Shown here in pieces: positions 16,439 through 24,891 of a stretch of 64,000 bases of DNA. Below the pieces are notes generated by a model. The model ran no database searches. It was not told the DNA's origin and saw nothing but the letters and a program-made list of their open reading frames with translations. The position numbers were made by a program, and so were the translations under genes. The stretch is from an uncultured Marinifilum sp. (lineage in GTDB: Bacteria > Bacteroidota > Bacteroidia > Bacteroidales > Marinifilaceae): the NCBI RefSeq assembly GCF_963677195.1, contig NZ_OY781918.1, positions 2,902,923 to 2,966,922 of the forward strand, in the 5' to 3' direction. The first letter of the stretch is position 1. Each line of letters begins with the position of its first letter.

Positions 16439-18994
16439 ATGCCTATGAAATCAGAAAAATTTCAAAACGAAGTAGAATTAAAGTATAAATTATATAACAG
16501 CATTTTTTTAACATTACCATTAGATAAAATTCATGATACAGGAATATTAATTCCCTTATTAAAAGATGCATGTGAAAAAGGATTAGGAGAAGGAAAGTCT
16601 CCGGTAGAGATTTTGGATCAGTTTTTTGTAAAACAAACCGAGTTTAAGACAGAAAAAGAACAATTGGATTTTATGTTTCGGGTAATTAGTTACATAGAAC
16701 GACAGGTTGTGCTTTTAGATGCCCTCGAAGATGCAGCTTTCCTTAAGTTATATGATCCAGAAGGAAGAGGTAAACTGGAATCTATCAGAAACAGACTCTC
16801 TGGAGAGAAATCCAGAGAACAAATGAGCAAGGCTTTAAAAAGCTTAGGAGTTAGGATAGTATTAACGGCGCATCCAACACAATTTTATCCGAGTGCTGTT
16901 TTAGCAATTATTAATGATTTAATTGAGGCCATACAGGTAAACGATTTATTAAGAATTAAGTTGTTGTTAACCCAGTTGGGAAAAACGCCTTTTTTTAAGA
17001 AAGAAAAACCAACGCCTTACGATGAAGCCAAAAGTTTAACATGGTACTTAGAGAATATATTTTATCATTCGGCTTCGGATCTTTATTCAAACTTAATGAA
17101 GGAAGTTGACGATCCTGAACTGCATACTGGAAATGTTATTTCTTTCGGTTTTTGGCCAGGAGGAGACAGAGATGGAAATCCTTTTGTAAATACCGATACA
17201 ACATTGGCAGTTGCAGATCGTTTGCGATACATATTATTTTCAAATTATCATAAGGATATCCGGAAATTAAGAAGGCGATTAAGTTTTAAAGGAGTATATG
17301 AATTAGTTCTGGATTTAGAAGAGAAAATTTTAGCATCATTAAATACCACCGATCATTCTAAACAACTTCAAGAAAAAGAAATTCTTGCTTCGCTAAATGA
17401 AATAGAGCAATTACTGATAAAGAATCACGATGGTTTTTTTGTGGATTTATTGAGAGATTTTCGAAATAAAATTAAATTGTTTGGTACTCATTTTGCCAGT
17501 ATTGATATTAGGCAGGATAGTAGAATTATTAAAAAAGCTTTCGAAGTTTTATGTAAGACAGCTCCTGAATTAAAAAACAAAACGATTAAAGCTAATTTAG
17601 AAATACTTACAAAATTAAAAACAAAAGTATCTTCGTTTAATACAAGTGATAAAGTAATTGCAGATACTTTAAATTTATTTGAAAGTATACAAAAAATACA
17701 AGCGCGTAATGGTCAGGCTGCATGTAATAGGTTTATAATTAGTAATTGTAGAGCTGCCGAAGATCTTGCCCGTGTATATGCTATGAGTAGAATGTGCGCA
17801 TGGCAAAATAAAGTTCCTTTGGATATAATTCCTTTATTTGAAACCATAGACGATCTGGAAAATGCAGATAAAACAATGCGCAGCTTGTATGAAAATGAGG
17901 AGTATTCAAAACATTTAGTTAGTAGAGGAAATAAGCAAACCATAATGCTCGGTTTTTCAGATGGTACAAAAGATGGAGGGTACTTTTCTGCGAACTGGAA
18001 TATTTATAAAGCCAAAGAAAATATTACCAAACTATCAAGAGAAAAGGGTATTACAGTTGCTTTTTTCGATGGACGAGGAGGACCACCTGCTCGTGGAGGT
18101 GGAAATACTCACAAGTTTTATTCTTCGCTAAGTAGTAATATTGAAAATAAGGATATTCAGGTTACCATACAAGGGCAAACAATTAGTTCTAAATTTGGGA
18201 CAGAAGATTCTGCTAAATTTTATCAGGAGAGATTAATTTCAGCAGGGCTCGAAAATCATCTTTTTAATGATGATGGCAAACAGTTAAGCAGTAAAGATAG
18301 AATGATAATGGATAAGTTATCAAATTATAGTTTGGAAGAATATGAGCGTTTTAAAAATTCCGAGAACTTTGTTCCTTATCTTGAAGAAATGAGTGTGCTT
18401 AAATATTATGGTAAAGCTAATATAGGTTCGAGACCTGGGAAACGATCAAAATCAGAAAAACTTAATTTTGAAGATTTACGTGCTATCCCTTTTGTGGGAG
18501 CGTGGAGCCAGATGAAACAGAATGTCCCTGGATTTTTTGGTGTAGGAACATCATTAAAAAAATTGGAAAAGGAAGGCAAATTTGATGATTGTAAAAAGCT
18601 TTATAAAAAATCTTTATTTTTTAGAACTTTGGTAGAAAATAGTATGCAGTCCATTAGTAAATCGCATTTTGAGCTAACTCGATACATGAGAAGCGATGAA
18701 AAATTTGGTGCTTTTTGGTCTTGGATATATAATGAGTACCAATTGAGTATAGAAATGTTGATAAAAGTATCGGATCAAACACAATTATTAGAGAAGTCCT
18801 TGGTTCTTAAAGACTCAATAAAACTGCGGGAAGAAATGGTATTACCATTAATTACAATTCAACAATATGCACTAATAAAAATTCGAGAATTAGAGCAAAA
18901 TAATGAAACAATGCTGGCGAAATACAGTATATTGCAAAAGTTAGTAATAAGGTCGCTTTATGGTAACATAAATGCAAGCCGAAATTCTGCCTAA
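16439..18994 (+). CDS. ppc: Phosphoenolpyruvate carboxylase
   Basis: 851 residues, slightly shorter than the common 880-920. It carboxylates PEP to oxaloacetate with bicarbonate. Conserved elements are TAHPTQ (143-148, catalytic His), FWPGGDRDGNPFVNTDTT, MLGFSDGTKDGGYF, a glycine-rich loop near residue 545, QGQTISSKFG, PFVGAWSQMKQNVPGF and the C-terminal NEYQLSIEMLIKVSD. The glycine loop reads FDGRGGPPARGG where E. coli has FHGRGGSIGRGG, and the C terminus reads RNSA rather than RNTG. Both fit a divergent Bacteroidota form. The start could be either the first or the third codon (both Met). It is probably a single-gene unit, with the next gene 98 bp away. Confidence 0.93.
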   Translation: MPMKSEKFQNEVELKYKLYNSIFLTLPLDKIHDTGILIPLLKDACEKGLGEGKSPVEILDQFFVKQTEFKTEKEQLDFMFRVISYIERQVVLLDALEDAAFLKLYDPEGRGKLESIRNRLSGEKSREQMSKALKSLGVRIVLTAHPTQFYPSAVLAIINDLIEAIQVNDLLRIKLLLTQLGKTPFFKKEKPTPYDEAKSLTWYLENIFYHSASDLYSNLMKEVDDPELHTGNVISFGFWPGGDRDGNPFVNTDTTLAVADRLRYILFSNYHKDIRKLRRRLSFKGVYELVLDLEEKILASLNTTDHSKQLQEKEILASLNEIEQLLIKNHDGFFVDLLRDFRNKIKLFGTHFASIDIRQDSRIIKKAFEVLCKTAPELKNKTIKANLEILTKLKTKVSSFNTSDKVIADTLNLFESIQKIQARNGQAACNRFIISNCRAAEDLARVYAMSRMCAWQNKVPLDIIPLFETIDDLENADKTMRSLYENEEYSKHLVSRGNKQTIMLGFSDGTKDGGYFSANWNIYKAKENITKLSREKGITVAFFDGRGGPPARGGGNTHKFYSSLSSNIENKDIQVTIQGQTISSKFGTEDSAKFYQERLISAGLENHLFNDDGKQLSSKDRMIMDKLSNYSLEEYERFKNSENFVPYLEEMSVLKYYGKANIGSRPGKRSKSEKLNFEDLRAIPFVGAWSQMKQNVPGFFGVGTSLKKLEKEGKFDDCKKLYKKSLFFRTLVENSMQSISKSHFELTRYMRSDEKFGAFWSWIYNEYQLSIEMLIKVSDQTQLLEKSLVLKDSIKLREEMVLPLITIQQYALIKIRELEQNNETMLAKYSILQKLVIRSLYGNINASRNSA

Positions 18995-19092
18995 AAAAAA
19001 AGTTTAAGGAAATTTAGCCCAACAACAATTTTAATAGCAGATTATCGTTTCCTTTATAAACAGTAAATAATAATTATAGAAAATCAATAAAC

Positions 19093-19737
19093 ATGCACAA
19101 ATCAATTTTTTCTTTTATTGTAGTCTTTTTCGTGTCTTTAAGTTTAATAGCTCAGGATACAAAACAAGATTCTTCACAAAAAACTTCAAGTGTTAAGAAG
19201 AAAGAAGTGAAAATTTCTCTTGATAAAGGAACTATTAAAAGTCAATTTGATTATATGATTAAAAGATCGAATAATTGGCAAGATTATGAAGTTATAAAAA
19301 TTCCTGTTATTAGAAAGTTTGGTGCAAACGTACAAGATTCTCTTTCTTCGTTCAGAACTAAATTAAATGATTCCAAAACATTGGTAAGTGAGCAAAATAG
19401 TGAAATTGCAAAGCTTAAAAATGATATGAAAAAACTTCAGAGCGAATTAGATGCTACCGTAAAATCGAAAGATAGTATGAAGTTAATTGGAATTGAGCTA
19501 CCGAAAGGAACGTACAATACAATTATGTGGATTATAATTTTGGTTTCTTTACTTTTTGCAGGCATTTGTTTTATGTTGTTTAAAAGAAGTAATTCGGTAA
19601 CAGTGGAGATTAAAAATACACTAGAAGAAGTTCGCGAAGAGTTTGATACTCATAGAAAAAATGCATTGGTTCGCGAACAAAAATTGGCTAGAAAACTTCA
19701 GGATGAAGTAATAAAAAATAAAAATTTAGGTCTATAA
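19093..19737 (+). CDS. Exported coiled-coil protein with single membrane anchor (Bacteroidota-specific family)
   Basis: 214 residues. Signal peptide ending SLSLIAQ (residues 1-20). A conserved block KGTIKSQFDYMIKRSNNWQD is followed by a helical region with heptads (about 85-130), a transmembrane helix TIMWIIILVSLLFAGICFML, and a basic/acidic helix containing EVREEFDTHRKNALVREQKL. The organisation predicts an inner-membrane protein with a periplasmic N-terminal part and a cytoplasmic coil. I recall this family often being labelled 'tRNA (guanine-N1)-methyltransferase' in Bacteroidota databases. Nothing in the sequence supports that: there is no SPOUT fold or SAM-binding knot. Function is unknown. 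Confidence 0.8.
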   Translation: MHKSIFSFIVVFFVSLSLIAQDTKQDSSQKTSSVKKKEVKISLDKGTIKSQFDYMIKRSNNWQDYEVIKIPVIRKFGANVQDSLSSFRTKLNDSKTLVSEQNSEIAKLKNDMKKLQSELDATVKSKDSMKLIGIELPKGTYNTIMWIIILVSLLFAGICFMLFKRSNSVTVEIKNTLEEVREEFDTHRKNALVREQKLARKLQDEVIKNKNLGL

Positions 19738-19760
19738 ACTTAAACTTTTAAAATTGTAGA

Positions 19761-19790
19761 AAAGGCTATGCTGTATGTATAGTCTTTTTT
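19761..19790 (+). terminator. Terminator after coiled-coil membrane protein
   Basis: AAAGGCTAT / ATAGTCTTT form a 9-bp stem (one G-T) with a 9-nt loop, then T residues. Confidence 0.75.
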
Positions 19791-19904
19791 TATGCCATTT
19801 TTTAGTCTTTTTTTAACTTCTGGTAAGTTTCGCTACCAATCTAACTTATTTTGTCTTTTATTTCATATAATATTTAGGGTTTAGATAATATTTTTATTAA
19901 CCAA

Positions 19905-19912
19905 TATATTTG
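19905..19912 (+). promoter_or_regulatory. Promoter -7 box of the Crp/Fnr gene
   Basis: TATATTTG is an exact TAnnTTTG match, 62 bp before the ATG chosen at 19975. A TTTAG at about 19880 is a weak -33 candidate. Confidence 0.5.
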
Positions 19913-19974
19913 AGTGCTTAAAGGTTAAAAATGAGTGATTTTATATGGCTTATTTGTATTATATTTATACTGTT

Positions 19975-20679
19975 ATGCTATTAAAACCAGTAAATAATAT
20001 TCATCCAAATTGTCAAATTTGTGATGATAAGTCTTGTGCAGTAAAGAATCTTTTGGTTCACGAAATAAAACAGCTGAGTCGAAGTTGTACCGAAGTTACT
20101 TTTGATAAAGGCGATGAGATATTAACAGAATCATCGTCTAAATCTCATATTATTTATTTACGAGAAGGTCTTGTAAAAGAATTTACAAAAACCGAAGACA
20201 ATAAGGAATACATATACCAAATAGTAAAGAAGTATACTTATTTGGGATTAAATTCTATGTTTAGTAATTCAGTAAATTCTTATTGTTATACAGCTCTTAC
20301 TCCTGTAAAAGCATGTTATATTGAATGGTCGGTTTTTTCCCAAATATTAAAAGAAAATGGCCGGTTTTCTTATGAAATACTTGCTATGTTTTGTAATAAC
20401 ACATTAAACTCTTATCATCATTTTATTGATCATGATAATAAGAAAATATTTGGCAAGGTAGCAGATGCTTTGCTTTATTTTGCAGAAATTATTTTCGAAT
20501 CGGAACAATATGTTTTGCCTTTAAATAGAAAAGAAATTGCAAATATGATTGGTTCAAGTAGGGAGAGTGTTTCCAAGCAAATGACAGGATTCGAAAATGA
20601 TAAAATAATTGAGGTAAGCGACCAAATAATTAGAATTTTAGATATGGAAAAACTAAAAAATATAAGTAAACATGGTTAG
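19975..20679 (+). CDS. Crp/Fnr family transcriptional regulator with N-terminal cysteine cluster
   Basis: 234 residues from the ATG at 19975; an in-frame ATG at 19945 would add ten residues (MAYLYYIYTV) and cannot be excluded. N-terminal CQICDDKSC gives Cys-x2-Cys-x4-Cys, as in Bacteroidota Fnr-like proteins that may carry an Fe-S cluster. A cyclic-nucleotide-binding-fold beta barrel (VTFDKGDEILTE, HIIYLREGLVKEF) and a long dimer helix follow. The winged helix near the C terminus contains LPLNRKEIANMIGSSRESVS, the typical Fnr/Crp recognition helix. It probably senses oxygen, redox state or nitric oxide. It is a single gene ending 17 bp from a convergent DUF3820 gene. Confidence 0.88.
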   Translation: MLLKPVNNIHPNCQICDDKSCAVKNLLVHEIKQLSRSCTEVTFDKGDEILTESSSKSHIIYLREGLVKEFTKTEDNKEYIYQIVKKYTYLGLNSMFSNSVNSYCYTALTPVKACYIEWSVFSQILKENGRFSYEILAMFCNNTLNSYHHFIDHDNKKIFGKVADALLYFAEIIFESEQYVLPLNRKEIANMIGSSRESVSKQMTGFENDKIIEVSDQIIRILDMEKLKNISKHG

Positions 20680-20696
20680 ATTAATGATAAATCTTT

Positions 20697-20939
20697 TTAT
20701 TGATATTTTTTACATAAAGGTCGAAGCATACTTTCCAGTCCATTTAATTTTATTTCATACATAGATGCCATCATTTCGCCTAGTTTTCCAGGAGGAAACC
20801 CTTTCTCTCTAAACCATACCAAATAAGTTTCTGGTAAATCAATTAAATAACGTCCTTTATATTTTCCAAAAGGCATTCTCATTTGAATTAATTTTATTAA
20901 TGCCTCGTTCATTTCAGCTTTATTAATTTCTTTTGTCAT
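20697..20939 (-). CDS. DUF3820 family protein
   Basis: 80 residues with no signal or membrane segment. The hallmark core reads MPFGKYKGRYLIDLPETYLV followed by WFREKGFPPGKLGEMMA and EIKLNGLE, matching DUF3820 almost throughout. The domain occurs alone in many Gram-negatives and at the N terminus of some exonuclease-type proteins, and it has been called a 'putative quorum-sensing-regulated virulence factor', a name with thin support. Function is unknown. It converges on the Crp/Fnr gene. Confidence 0.9.
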   Translation of the reverse strand: MTKEINKAEMNEALIKLIQMRMPFGKYKGRYLIDLPETYLVWFREKGFPPGKLGEMMASMYEIKLNGLESMLRPLCKKYQ

Positions 20940-21019
20940 TTATCTTATATAATTTGTTTAGTCAAAATACAATTTTTTAGAGCATTGAAAATATTTTTAT
21001 TAACTGGTGTATAAGTTAG

Positions 21020-22120
21020 TTAATCTGCGTCTTCAGCAAAGCCTCCTCCAATTAATATGTCATCCATATAAAAAGCAACTGGCTGTCCGGGTGCCATAGC
21101 CCATGCAGGATAATCCAAATCAACCATTAATTCTCTATTATTTAGGATTGTAATTTTAGAGTAGCCTTTAGGGTTTCTTCCAAGACCACGAACCACAGTG
21201 GTAATGTTAGTAGCAGTAATATCTTCTATATCATGAAAATAGTAATTAGAAACACGAATTTGTAATCTATTTAAATCGTCTTTCTTTTCGAGAGTTAAAA
21301 TGTTATTTTTTGCATCAATTTTACTCACCATTAATCCAGATTTCTTCTTAAGTTCCAAACCACGTTTCTGCCCTATGGTATAATACGGATATCCATCATG
21401 TTCACCAAGCTCTTTTCCATCAGGTGAAATTACCTTTCCTTTTCCTACTTTCTTATCAATATCAGGAATCATTTCCTGAAGAAAGTCACGATAATCTTTT
21501 CTATCCATGAAACACACGCCCATGCTTTCTCTTTTTTTAGCTATTTCGGCAAAACCAAAAGATTTAGCTATTTCACGAACTTCGTTTTTGGTGTATTTTC
21601 CTAGAGGAGTTAAAGTTCTCGAAAGTATCGTTTGATTTAAATTCCACAGAAAATACGATTGATCTTTAACCGGATCTTTTCCTTTATGGATATAGTAGTT
21701 CTGCCCGGTTTTTAAAATCTGAATGTAATGTCCGGTGGCAATATGTTGACAATTTAACTCATCAGCTTTTGTTAGCAGGAGCTTCCATTTAAGCTTCGGG
21801 TTGCATTGAATGCAGGGGCTTGGAGTTCTTCCAGCCATGTATTCATCCAAAAAGAATTGAATAATTGTATTTCTAAATTCTTTTCGAGCATCAACAACAT
21901 AATGTTTCAAACCAAGTTTTATGGCTAGTTTTTGAGCTTCCTTAATAAAATCAGGATAGGAATCGGATGAATCGTAAGAATGATTGTTGCTGTAAAACCA
22001 AAGTGTAACACCTATAACTTCGTAACCCTCATTTTTAAGCATCATGGCCGCAACCGATGAATCGGTTCCTCCGCTCATCCCTAAAATAATTTTTCCCTTT
22101 GTGTTTTCCGCCTTGTGCAT
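21020..22120 (-). CDS. mnmA: tRNA-specific 2-thiouridylase
   Basis: 366 residues, normal for the family. It transfers sulfur to U34 of tRNA(Lys/Glu/Gln). The PP-loop GMSGGTDSS (14-22) activates the base with ATP. Catalytic cysteines are C106 in CIQCNPKLKW and C203 in ESMGVCFMD. GHYIQI and TIGQKRGL also match. The GGTDSS variant (Thr rather than Val) is frequent in Bacteroidota MnmA. It is a single gene. A perfect 19-bp palindrome lies 20 bp upstream of the start. Confidence 0.95.
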   Translation of the reverse strand: MHKAENTKGKIILGMSGGTDSSVAAMMLKNEGYEVIGVTLWFYSNNHSYDSSDSYPDFIKEAQKLAIKLGLKHYVVDARKEFRNTIIQFFLDEYMAGRTPSPCIQCNPKLKWKLLLTKADELNCQHIATGHYIQILKTGQNYYIHKGKDPVKDQSYFLWNLNQTILSRTLTPLGKYTKNEVREIAKSFGFAEIAKKRESMGVCFMDRKDYRDFLQEMIPDIDKKVGKGKVISPDGKELGEHDGYPYYTIGQKRGLELKKKSGLMVSKIDAKNNILTLEKKDDLNRLQIRVSNYYFHDIEDITATNITTVVRGLGRNPKGYSKITILNNRELMVDLDYPAWAMAPGQPVAFYMDDILIGGGFAEDAD

Positions 22121-22139
22121 GTAATAAAAAATTTAATGG

Positions 22140-22158
22140 ATAACTTATTATAAGTTAT
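22140..22158. promoter_or_regulatory. Perfect palindrome upstream of mnmA
   Basis: ATAACTTAT-T-ATAAGTTAT, two 9-bp arms around one base, 20-38 bp before the mnmA ATG on the minus strand. It could be a protein-binding site in the leader or promoter, but AT-only palindromes also arise by chance in DNA of this composition. Confidence 0.3.
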
Positions 22159-22334
22159 TTAACAATTTAGCTTTTTGTAATGTGACCTGTAACTTTTTAT
22201 AATACATCTTCGTCTTGGTCTTAATATTACATAAAAACTCAGACTTAAGTTTTGCCAAATATGAGAAAAAGATTAGAAAAAGGCAATTTAGCATGGGGTA
22301 CAATCATTCAAATTTCTAACTCAAACGAAACAAA

Positions 22335-24716
22335 ATGAAATTCAAGCTATTACTATTTATTTTTCTTTTGTTATTGCAAGATATACATGCTCAAAACTCC
22401 AAAATTACTGGAAAAATAATTGATAAACAGAACTTAACACCACTAGCTTATGCCAATGCTATTTTAACTTCATTAAGTGATTCTACTATTTTGTTAGGAG
22501 CAGTTACGAATGATAAAGGAAAATTTGAAATTGAAAAAATACAAAAAGGAAAATACAATTTAGCATTGAGTTTTATAGGCTATCAATCTATTAAATTTAA
22601 GGATGTAATTGTGTCTAAAGGAACTTTAAATATTGGAGCAGTAGGTTTAAAAGTATTAAGTGAAAATTTAAATGAGGTAAGTGTAAAGTCTATTAAATCG
22701 CCTCTTTGTTATAAAGTAGATCGTAAGGTGATAAATGCTTCCAGTTTTCCTGAAGCAAATGTTGCCTTAGACCTTTTGGAGAATGTTCCATCTTTAGAAC
22801 TTAGTTTTGAGGGAGAGTTGACTTACCGTGGCGATGGTAGTTTTAAAGTATTTATTAACGGACATCCGGTAAGAAATGGAGTGGAAAAAATGCAACAACT
22901 CGATGCATCTAAAATTGATAAAATTGAAGTTATTACAAATCCATCTGCAAAGTATGATGCTGAAGGAACAGCAGGAATCATTCAAATTATCTTAAAAAAG
23001 AATCGATTGGAAGGTTATGCGATTACAACTAGTGCTCAGATATCTACCAATGATTCCAGGAATTTTTCATTATCCATTGATAAGCAATCGGAAAAAGGAG
23101 GATGGTATATTAATGGGAATGCCAGTAAATATTACTGGAGTGATATAGAGGTTGATGGCAGTAAAATCAATAATTATGGGCATCAGCAATTTATGGTTGA
23201 TTATCATGTAGATCGAAAACAATCAGCAAATAATAGGTACCTCGAATTTGGGTTTAATTATGATGTTACCGATAAAGATTACGTTGATTTCAACATTAAT
23301 GTAAATCCATTATTGTTAGGTAATGATCATAAAGCAAATGGACATTTTATGGAACAAACTTTACAGGATGGAAATGAAATTGAATCTGAAGAGTATGATC
23401 TGATAAATAGAAACAAGAGTGAATATCAATATCTGGGTACAACATTTGATTACCAACACAGTTTTACAAAAAATAAAGATCACTTATTGTCTTTTTATGC
23501 CGATTATTCTACCTATTTGCATCAATATATAGGGCAGGTAATTGACACAAAAATATATGATGAAAGAATTGAAAAAATAGGCTCCCAGGATACGGAGAAC
23601 AACGAAACTTTTGTGAGTTTAAAATTATGTTATACAAATAAATTGAGTGAAAAATCCTCTTTTGAAATTGGAGGACAGGTAGATACGGATCATATTCCAA
23701 AAATGACAGTTACAAATGGAACATACAATTCGAATGATGTGATTACTCCTATTTATAATGATCCGATAGATCAGGAGGTGGTGTACAAGAGAGATATTTA
23801 CGCAGGATTCGCAACCTTTAAAAGTAGGATTGGAAAGTTTGAATATAAGTTGGGTGCCCGAGCTGAATGGACTCATCGAAATTCGGATTATGAATATACC
23901 AATCAACATGGGGAACGAATAAAGAAGCCTTCGGGTAAAGATTTTGGGGATTTCTTTCCAAGTGCTCACTTGTTATATAATATTACTAATGAACATCAAA
24001 TTGGAGTCAGTTATTCGCGACGGATCCAAAGACCCAATTACTGGCCTTTGGCGCCCTTTAGAACCTATGAAGATAGCTATTCTTATGCGGAAGGAAATGA
24101 AAATTTAATGCCATCTTATTCCAATTCGTTCGAGCTGAATTATAAAAAATCATGGAATAAAGATTTTATTGGACTTGAATTATTTGCGCATCAAACATCT
24201 GATGTAATACAGGAATATTATCGATTAGAATCGGATTATGTGAGTGTTTCTTCGAAAGACAATATTGGAAAATCATTAAGTATAGGATGCGGACTTATGG
24301 GGGGTGCAGATTTATCTTCCTGGTGGAATATAAACCTTTCAATAAGTATGTATCATTATCGATTAGATGTTGATTACGAAAATCAGAATTCTAAAGAGGA
24401 ACATTTAAAAATTGATTCCAGATTGAATAATATTATTACACTGCCTAAGAATTTTACCTTTAAATGGGATTTGAAATATAAAAGTCCTTATGTATCTGCA
24501 CAATCGGAGCGTGAAGCTTATGTTTTTTCAAATATGGCCTTAAAAAAAACGATGAAGGATGATCGGTGGCAGATCTTACTATCAGTTAAAAATGTATTTA
24601 ATAGCATAAAATACAAATACACAACTAAAGGCAATAACTTTATTTTTGTGGATTATTACAGAGAGAAACCATCCGTAATGTTAAAACTGACATATAATTT
24701 CGACAATCAGAAATAG
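22335..24716 (+). CDS. Outer-membrane beta-barrel receptor (TonB-dependent receptor family) with carboxypeptidase-like domain
   Basis: 793 residues. Signal peptide MKFKLLLFIFLLLLQDIHAQ. A carboxypeptidase-D-like regulatory domain (about 22-105: ITGKIIDKQNLTPLAYANAI, VTNDKGKFEIEKIQKGKYNL, SFIGYQS) is followed by a plug-like region (NVPSLELSFEGELTYRGDGS, KIEVITNPSAKYDAEG) and a large barrel ending LMLKLTYNFDNQK-like strands. This fits the OMP_b-brl_3 family of outer-membrane proteins, which resemble TonB receptors but often lack SusD partners. The ligand is unknown. It is monocistronic, with mnmA divergent upstream. Confidence 0.88.
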   Translation: MKFKLLLFIFLLLLQDIHAQNSKITGKIIDKQNLTPLAYANAILTSLSDSTILLGAVTNDKGKFEIEKIQKGKYNLALSFIGYQSIKFKDVIVSKGTLNIGAVGLKVLSENLNEVSVKSIKSPLCYKVDRKVINASSFPEANVALDLLENVPSLELSFEGELTYRGDGSFKVFINGHPVRNGVEKMQQLDASKIDKIEVITNPSAKYDAEGTAGIIQIILKKNRLEGYAITTSAQISTNDSRNFSLSIDKQSEKGGWYINGNASKYYWSDIEVDGSKINNYGHQQFMVDYHVDRKQSANNRYLEFGFNYDVTDKDYVDFNINVNPLLLGNDHKANGHFMEQTLQDGNEIESEEYDLINRNKSEYQYLGTTFDYQHSFTKNKDHLLSFYADYSTYLHQYIGQVIDTKIYDERIEKIGSQDTENNETFVSLKLCYTNKLSEKSSFEIGGQVDTDHIPKMTVTNGTYNSNDVITPIYNDPIDQEVVYKRDIYAGFATFKSRIGKFEYKLGARAEWTHRNSDYEYTNQHGERIKKPSGKDFGDFFPSAHLLYNITNEHQIGVSYSRRIQRPNYWPLAPFRTYEDSYSYAEGNENLMPSYSNSFELNYKKSWNKDFIGLELFAHQTSDVIQEYYRLESDYVSVSSKDNIGKSLSIGCGLMGGADLSSWWNINLSISMYHYRLDVDYENQNSKEEHLKIDSRLNNIITLPKNFTFKWDLKYKSPYVSAQSEREAYVFSNMALKKTMKDDRWQILLSVKNVFNSIKYKYTTKGNNFIFVDYYREKPSVMLKLTYNFDNQK

Positions 24717-24891
24717 TTTAAATTTATTATTGTTTGGTTTTCCTATTCAAAACATATCTCTTTCGATGAGATAAACAAAGCTTACTTATCTTGAGATTTT
24801 GTGTGCTTATCGAATAAATAGATGTTTTTTTAAGGTTTTTCCTATTTTCGTACTCATTAAGTGAATTTATAAATACTTATAATAACTAAAC

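Noticed and set aside
19093..19737. tRNA (guanine-N1)-methyltransferase
   Set aside because: Signal peptide, coiled coil and single membrane helix, with no methyltransferase fold.
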